10,808 bases of DNA from the NCBI GenBank assembly GCA_947625005.1, contig CANQNA010000042.1, positions 1 to 10,808 of the forward strand, in the 5' to 3' direction. The translations under genes were made by a program, and so were the position numbers. Position 1 is the first letter of the stretch; each line of letters begins with the position of its first letter. Under the pieces are notes generated by a model. The model did no database searches and was not told the origin of the DNA. It saw only the letters and a program-made list of their open reading frames with translations. Source of the DNA: an uncultured Bacilli bacterium. Its GTDB lineage: Bacteria > Bacillota_I > Bacilli_A > RF39 > UBA660. Positions 7,239 through 10,808 of the stretch are shown in pieces.

Positions 7239-7457
7239 TTAATCCTCATTTCTTTTAACTGGATCATATCCATATTTTCCAAAAGGGTGACATCTTATTA
7301 TTCTTTTAATTCCATTTATTAAACCTCTAAATACTCCAAATTCTTCTATACTTTCTTTAGTATATTCACTACAAGTAGGAATAAAACGGCAAGAATGATG
7401 TGTATGTAATGGAGTTATTTGATAAAGTTCAATTAATTTTATTAAAATAGTTTTCAA
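7239..7457 (-). CDS. yidD: Membrane protein insertion efficiency factor YidD
   Basis: A small YidD protein (72 residues from the TTG start), known to assist YidC-dependent insertion of membrane proteins at the inner face of the membrane. The hallmark [10 protein letters not shown] holds Cys23 and Cys29. Cys56-His57-Pro58 and GYDPV near the C-terminus are the other conserved elements, and an amphipathic N-terminal helix is visible. I prefer TTG at 7457 to the in-frame ATG at 7469. From TTG the protein begins [13 protein letters not shown], as the family does, with GGTGG five to nine bases upstream, whereas the ATG has no ribosome binding site and lies at or before the predicted transcription start. 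The gene is followed after two bases by the lipoprotein gene. In many bacteria yidD sits with rnpA and yidC near the origin; here it does not. Confidence 0.93.
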   Translation of the reverse strand: MKTILIKLIELYQITPLHTHHSCRFIPTCSEYTKESIEEFGVFRGLINGIKRIIRCHPFGKYGYDPVKRNED

Positions 7458-7460
7458 ATT

Positions 7461-7466
7461 ACCACC
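7461..7466 (-). promoter_or_regulatory. Ribosome binding site that sets the yidD TTG start
   Basis: GGTGGT at 7461-7466 (minus strand) stands three bases before the TTG at 7457-7455. The same GGTGG-TAAT-start arrangement precedes rnc (GGTGG-ATAAT-ATG). The in-frame ATG at 7469 would lie upstream of this site and have none of its own. Confidence 0.6.
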
Positions 7467-7472
7467 CATTTA

Positions 7473-7502
7473 ATTTTATCATACATTACCTTATTTTAAC
7501 AA
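7473..7502 (-). promoter_or_regulatory. Extended -10 promoter for yidD and the lipoprotein gene
   Basis: On the minus strand TTGTTA (7497-7502) is 18 bases from TAAAAT (7473-7478). TG one base ahead of the -10 (7480-7481) makes an extended -10. The predicted start is about 7466, leaving a leader of only about nine bases that is little more than the ribosome binding site. This argues that the ATG at 7469 is not in the mRNA. Confidence 0.55.
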
Positions 7503-7594
7503 AAGTAATTCCAGAAACTACAATTTATTTACAAAAAAAATAAAGTCAAAAGAATTTTGATATAAAAATAACAAACTTAAATTTAACTTACATC

Positions 7595-7623
7595 TAGCCA
7601 ATAATTATTTTTTTGTGTATAAT
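7595..7623 (+). promoter_or_regulatory. SigA-type promoter for rnc-smc
   Basis: TAGCCA (7595-7600, four of six) and a perfect TATAAT (7618-7623) are 17 bases apart. Transcription should begin near 7630, inside or beside the AAGGTGG ribosome binding site, so the leader is about 11 bases. A ten-base palindrome AATAATTATT (7600-7609) lies in the spacer. The rest of the 7503-7594 gap is AT-rich, with a weaker extended -10 candidate (TGATATAAA, 7558-7566) and no hairpin of note. Confidence 0.65.
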
Positions 7624-7628
7624 TATTT

Positions 7629-7635
7629 AAGGTGG
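7629..7635 (+). promoter_or_regulatory. Ribosome binding site that sets the rnc ATG start
   Basis: AAGGTGG lies five bases before ATG 7641. A GTG within it (7632) is in frame and would lengthen the protein by three residues, but that codon is part of the Shine-Dalgarno sequence itself, so ATG 7641 is chosen. Confidence 0.85.
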
Positions 7636-7640
7636 ATAAT

Positions 7641-8291
7641 ATGAAATTTTTAACAGATTATAATATCAAATTAAAGAATAATGATTTAATTAATGTAGCC
7701 TTAACACATTCTAGTTATTCTAATGAATGGGGAGGAGAAAATTATGAAAGACTAGAATTTTTAGGTGATGCTATTTTAGAAATGATTTCCAGTGAATATT
7801 TTTATTTAAATACCGATTTAAAAGAAGGAGATATGTCTAAAATAAGAGCAAGTTATGTTTGTGAATCTGCTCTCTATGCTTATGCTAAGAAAATAGGATT
7901 AATTCCTTATATAAAATTAGGTAATGGAGTTAATAAAGATAATGAAACCATCATTGCTGATGTTTTTGAAAGTGTTTTAGCAGTTATTTATCTCGAATTA
8001 GGCTTTGAAACAGTCAAAAAATATATTTTAGATATTATGGTTCCTTTTATTCAGGAAAAAACAGTTTTTTATAGTGATTATAAATCCCATTTACAAGAAT
8101 TAGTTCAAACAGATAAAAAATGTTTAGAATATCGTATAGTAAATGAAAGCGGCCCAGCTCATGATAAAGTTTTTGAAGTAGCAGTATTAGTTGATAATAT
8201 TATCTTTGGCAAAGGAAGCGGAAAAAGCAAAAAAGAAGCAGAACAGCAAGCAGCTAAAGATGCTATTTTAAAAAGTGCAGGTAAGGTGTAA
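7641..8291 (+). CDS. rnc: Ribonuclease III
   Basis: RNase III cuts double-stranded RNA, including rRNA precursors and structured mRNAs, in the cytoplasm with Mg2+. The 216-residue protein has the catalytic domain first, with the signature ERLEFLGDAIL at 36-46 (acidic residues Glu36, Glu39 and Asp43), KEGDMSKIRA at 61-70 with Glu62, and ADVFESVLAVIYLE with Asp107 and Glu110 completing the metal site. A double-stranded-RNA-binding domain follows from about 147, with the KSKKEAEQQAAKDAIL helix at the end. All catalytic residues are present, so it should be active. It begins the rnc-smc operon: only one base separates its TAA from the smc ATG, and the smc ribosome binding site lies in its last codons. 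The rnc-smc order is conserved in Bacillota, where ftsY usually comes next (outside the window here). Confidence 0.97.
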   Translation: MKFLTDYNIKLKNNDLINVALTHSSYSNEWGGENYERLEFLGDAILEMISSEYFYLNTDLKEGDMSKIRASYVCESALYAYAKKIGLIPYIKLGNGVNKDNETIIADVFESVLAVIYLELGFETVKKYILDIMVPFIQEKTVFYSDYKSHLQELVQTDKKCLEYRIVNESGPAHDKVFEVAVLVDNIIFGKGSGKSKKEAEQQAAKDAILKSAGKV

Positions 8292-8292
8292 T

Positions 8293-10808
8293 ATGAAATT
8301 AATTTGTATTAAATCTCATGGATTCAAATCTTTTGCTGATAAAATTGAAATAAATGTTAATGATGGAATTACAGGAATAGTTGGTCCAAACGGAAGTGGA
8401 AAAAGTAATATAGTTGATGCTGTAAAATGGGTTTTAGGAGAACAATCTATTAAAACTTTAAGAGGTTCTAGCACAATGAGCGATGTTATATTTCAAGGAA
8501 GTAAAACACGCGCTCCTTTGACTCGAGCTTGGGTATCTTTAACGTTTGATAATAGTGATCACTATTTAAATAGTGAATTTACCACTCTAGAATTAAAAAG
8601 AGTAGTTTATAAAACTGGAGAAAATGAATATTATATTAACAATACTAAAGTACGTTTAAAAGATATAACTGATCTTTTTATGGATAGTGGAAGTGGGACT
8701 AATTCTTTTTCTATTATTTCTCAAAGTAAAATCAGCGAAATATTAAGTGGTAAACCAGATAGTAGAAGAAATATAATTGAAGAGGCTGCTGGAGTTTTAA
8801 AATATAAAAAACGTAAAGAAGATAGTTTAAAAAAATTGGATAAAAGTCATGATAATTTAAGTAAAATAAATTTAGTAATTAAAGAATTAGAAATCTCTTT
8901 AAATCCTTTAAAAAAAGAAGCAGAAATTGCCAAAACTTACCAAAAATATAGTGATGAATTAAAAACTGTTGATATTGCATTAATGGTACATGATATTACA
9001 AATTTAAATGAAGAATTTACTAAAACAAAAAATGAAGTTGATGTTTTAGTAAAACAAATAGAAAATTTTAATACTTCTACTTCTAAAGATAATGCTGTTA
9101 TTGAAAATCTCAAATTAAAAAATTTAAAATTAGATGATCAAATTTCTAAAATTATGATTACTTTAAATAATATAACTGAGGCTTTAAGTAAATTAAATGC
9201 TCAAAAACAAATTATTAGTGAAAGAAAAAAATATGAAGTTGATGATTTAAAATTAGAAAATAATTTACAAGTTTTAAAAGAAACAGAATTAAAGTTAAGA
9301 AAAAATATTTCAGTTTTAGAAGATAATCTAAAGAATTTAACAGAAGAGTTAAATAAAATAAATAAAGATTTAGAAAATACGGAAATAGAGTATAAAAATC
9401 TAGTAGTGAAAAAAGCTAATATAAATACTGAATTATCTGAATATTTAAAAAAAGAATTACAACTAAAAAATAGAATAGAAATTTTAACAGATAATTTAAA
9501 TAATAATTTAAAAGTTCCTAATTCAGTAAAAGCCATTTTAGATAATCCTAGACTTAAAGGAATTCATAATATTTTAGGTAATTTAATTGAAACAAAAGAA
9601 CAATATGCAATTGCTATAGATACAGCTTTATCAGCTTCATCTAACACTCTAGTTGTTAATAATGAATTAGATGCTAAAGAAGCTATTAACTATTTAAAAG
9701 AAAATAAATTAGGAAGAGCAACTTTTTTTCCTCTAAGTATTATCAAAGAAAGATTTGTTGACTCCGAAACTTTAAAAATAGTAAAAAATTATAAAGGGTT
9801 TATTGATATAGCATCTAACCTTGTTACATTTAATATCGAATATGAAAATATTATAAAAAATCAATTAGGTACAACTCTAATTGTTGATAATATTGATTCT
9901 TTAAATGAATTAGGGCGTTTAATTAAACATCGTTATAGAATTATTACTTTATCTGGAGAAGTTCTTCATCCAGGAGGTTCTATTACTGGTGGAACAATTT
10001 TGAAAAAAAATGGTTTAATAAGCGAAAAGTTTGAATTAGAAAATTTAAAGAGAGAATTAAATAATTTAAATAACCAAACTTCTTTAAAAGAAAGAGAAGC
10101 CAATGAAACAGATTATAATTTAAAAATATTAGAAAATAAACTTTATCAAATAAAATGTAAAATTAGTGAAATTAAAGAAATAATAAATCGTAAAAATATT
10201 GATCTAACAGATACCAAAAATTCTTTAGAAAATATTTTAAATGAAAGAGAAGGGACAAAAAATAAGCAAACTAATACAATTGATGAAGAACTTAATAATT
10301 TGTTAGAAAATTATTATTCTTTAGAAAAAGAAAAAGAATTAACACATTCTAAATTAGAAAATTTAAAAAGTGAGAAAAATGATTTACAAAGTGAATTACA
10401 TGAAATAGAAAATGCTAATAAAAAAGTATTTACTCAATTAAATGAATTAAATCGTACTTTAAAAGAAAAAGAAATTCTATCTAGTAAACTAGAAATACAA
10501 CTTGATAATTTATTATTAAAGTTAAATGAAGATTATAAATTAACTTATGATTTAGCCAAAAAAGATTTTATTTTAGAACAAAGTGTTGAAAGTGCTCGTC
10601 TTCTTGTAGCTGATTTAAAACAAAAAATAGCATCTTTGGGTCTTGTTAATTTAGGAAGTATTGCAGAATATGAAAGAATAAACGAAAGATATATATTTTT
10701 AACTACTCAAAAAGAAGATTTAGAAAAATCTATAAATGATTTACTAAATGTTATTACTGAATTAGATGAAACTATGAAAGAGAAATTTAAAACAACTTTT
10801 AATAAAGT
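8293..10808 (+). CDS. smc: Chromosome segregation SMC protein, N-terminal 838 residues (3' end outside window)
   Basis: SMC is the ATPase of the condensin-like SMC-ScpAB complex that organises and segregates the chromosome. The open frame runs to the right edge. The N-terminal head carries the Walker A motif GPNGSGKSN (31-39), VKWVLGEQS and a Q-loop region SIISQSK (140-146), then EEAAGVLKYKKRK. A Leu/Asn/Lys-rich coiled coil spans about 170-410. The hinge covers about 415-570, from GIHNILGNLIE (starting at 423) to HPGGSITGGT. The returning coil follows, and LGLVNLGSIAEYERINERY near 783 opens the C-terminal head. Signature motif and Walker B lie beyond the window. The ATG at 8293 has AAGGTG at 8283-8288, overlapping the end of rnc. 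By these landmarks the full protein would be about 990 residues, against about 1186 in B. subtilis, so both arms look about 100 residues shorter. The residue after the Q-loop Gln is Ser rather than the usual Gly. Confidence 0.97.
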   Translation, partial: MKLICIKSHGFKSFADKIEINVNDGITGIVGPNGSGKSNIVDAVKWVLGEQSIKTLRGSSTMSDVIFQGSKTRAPLTRAWVSLTFDNSDHYLNSEFTTLELKRVVYKTGENEYYINNTKVRLKDITDLFMDSGSGTNSFSIISQSKISEILSGKPDSRRNIIEEAAGVLKYKKRKEDSLKKLDKSHDNLSKINLVIKELEISLNPLKKEAEIAKTYQKYSDELKTVDIALMVHDITNLNEEFTKTKNEVDVLVKQIENFNTSTSKDNAVIENLKLKNLKLDDQISKIMITLNNITEALSKLNAQKQIISERKKYEVDDLKLENNLQVLKETELKLRKNISVLEDNLKNLTEELNKINKDLENTEIEYKNLVVKKANINTELSEYLKKELQLKNRIEILTDNLNNNLKVPNSVKAILDNPRLKGIHNILGNLIETKEQYAIAIDTALSASSNTLVVNNELDAKEAINYLKENKLGRATFFPLSIIKERFVDSETLKIVKNYKGFIDIASNLVTFNIEYENIIKNQLGTTLIVDNIDSLNELGRLIKHRYRIITLSGEVLHPGGSITGGTILKKNGLISEKFELENLKRELNNLNNQTSLKEREANETDYNLKILENKLYQIKCKISEIKEIINRKNIDLTDTKNSLENILNEREGTKNKQTNTIDEELNNLLENYYSLEKEKELTHSKLENLKSEKNDLQSELHEIENANKKVFTQLNELNRTLKEKEILSSKLEIQLDNLLLKLNEDYKLTYDLAKKDFILEQSVESARLLVADLKQKIASLGLVNLGSIAEYERINERYIFLTTQKEDLEKSINDLLNVITELDETMKEKFKTTFNK

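Noticed and set aside
7558..7566. Second upstream extended -10 promoter (TGATATAAA) for rnc
   Set aside because: There is no usable -35, and a much better TATAAT promoter lies closer; mentioned only as a weak alternative.
7632..7640. GTG start for rnc giving three extra residues
   Set aside because: The GTG is inside the AAGGTGG ribosome binding site; ATG 7641 has the correct spacing.
9201..9536. Open frame antisense to the smc coiled coil, rich in Phe and Ser
   Set aside because: Phe/Ser-rich translation is what the reverse of Lys/Glu/Leu coiled-coil codons gives; smc is continuous here in frame.
1..10808. UGA-to-Trp recoding, as in Mollicutes
   Set aside because: No in-frame TGA interrupts any gene and the conserved Trp positions I checked are TGG; the all-TAA stop usage is compatible with low GC alone.

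Overview
The window looks like chromosomal DNA from a low-GC (roughly 30% by eye) spore-forming Bacillota. It is housekeeping sequence rather than an island or mobile element: there is no transposase, integrase, phage gene or CRISPR array. SpoIVA marks an endospore former. The short-armed SMC recalls the P115-type SMC of Mollicutes, so my best guess is a Bacilli lineage close to the Mollicutes branch (RF39, Erysipelotrichia or Izemoplasma-like). That placement is inference. All seven visible stop codons are TAA, and the Trp codons I checked are TGG, so nothing suggests UGA recoding.

Layout. Positions 2-4143 (+) hold the 3' end of rpoB and complete rpoC, overlapping by one base and ending in two successive hairpins. 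Running back toward them on the minus strand are hup (HU), spoIVA, a tRNA-Ser(GCU), a ZnuA/TroA-type lipoprotein gene and yidD. From 7641 on the plus strand come rnc (RNase III) and smc, which runs off the right edge. The 7458-7640 region is a divergent promoter between yidD and rnc. No gene-free stretch exceeds 300 bases; the largest gaps (about 180, 150 and 130 bases) hold promoters, leaders and terminators.

How the genes relate. rpoB-rpoC make the two large RNA polymerase subunits. spoIVA followed by hup is the order known from Bacillus subtilis, as is rnc followed by smc. yidD and the lipoprotein gene are two bases apart and almost certainly co-transcribed. I see no terminator between them and the tRNA, which also has a strong promoter of its own.

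I found no clearly new multi-gene system. The points most worth a second look are: the solitary ZnuA-like lipoprotein that appears to have lost three of four metal ligands; very short promoter-to-ribosome-binding-site spacing, which moves the yidD start to a TTG; a shortened SMC arm; unusual residues in the RpoC bridge helix; and a likely SigE promoter directly in front of spoIVA.
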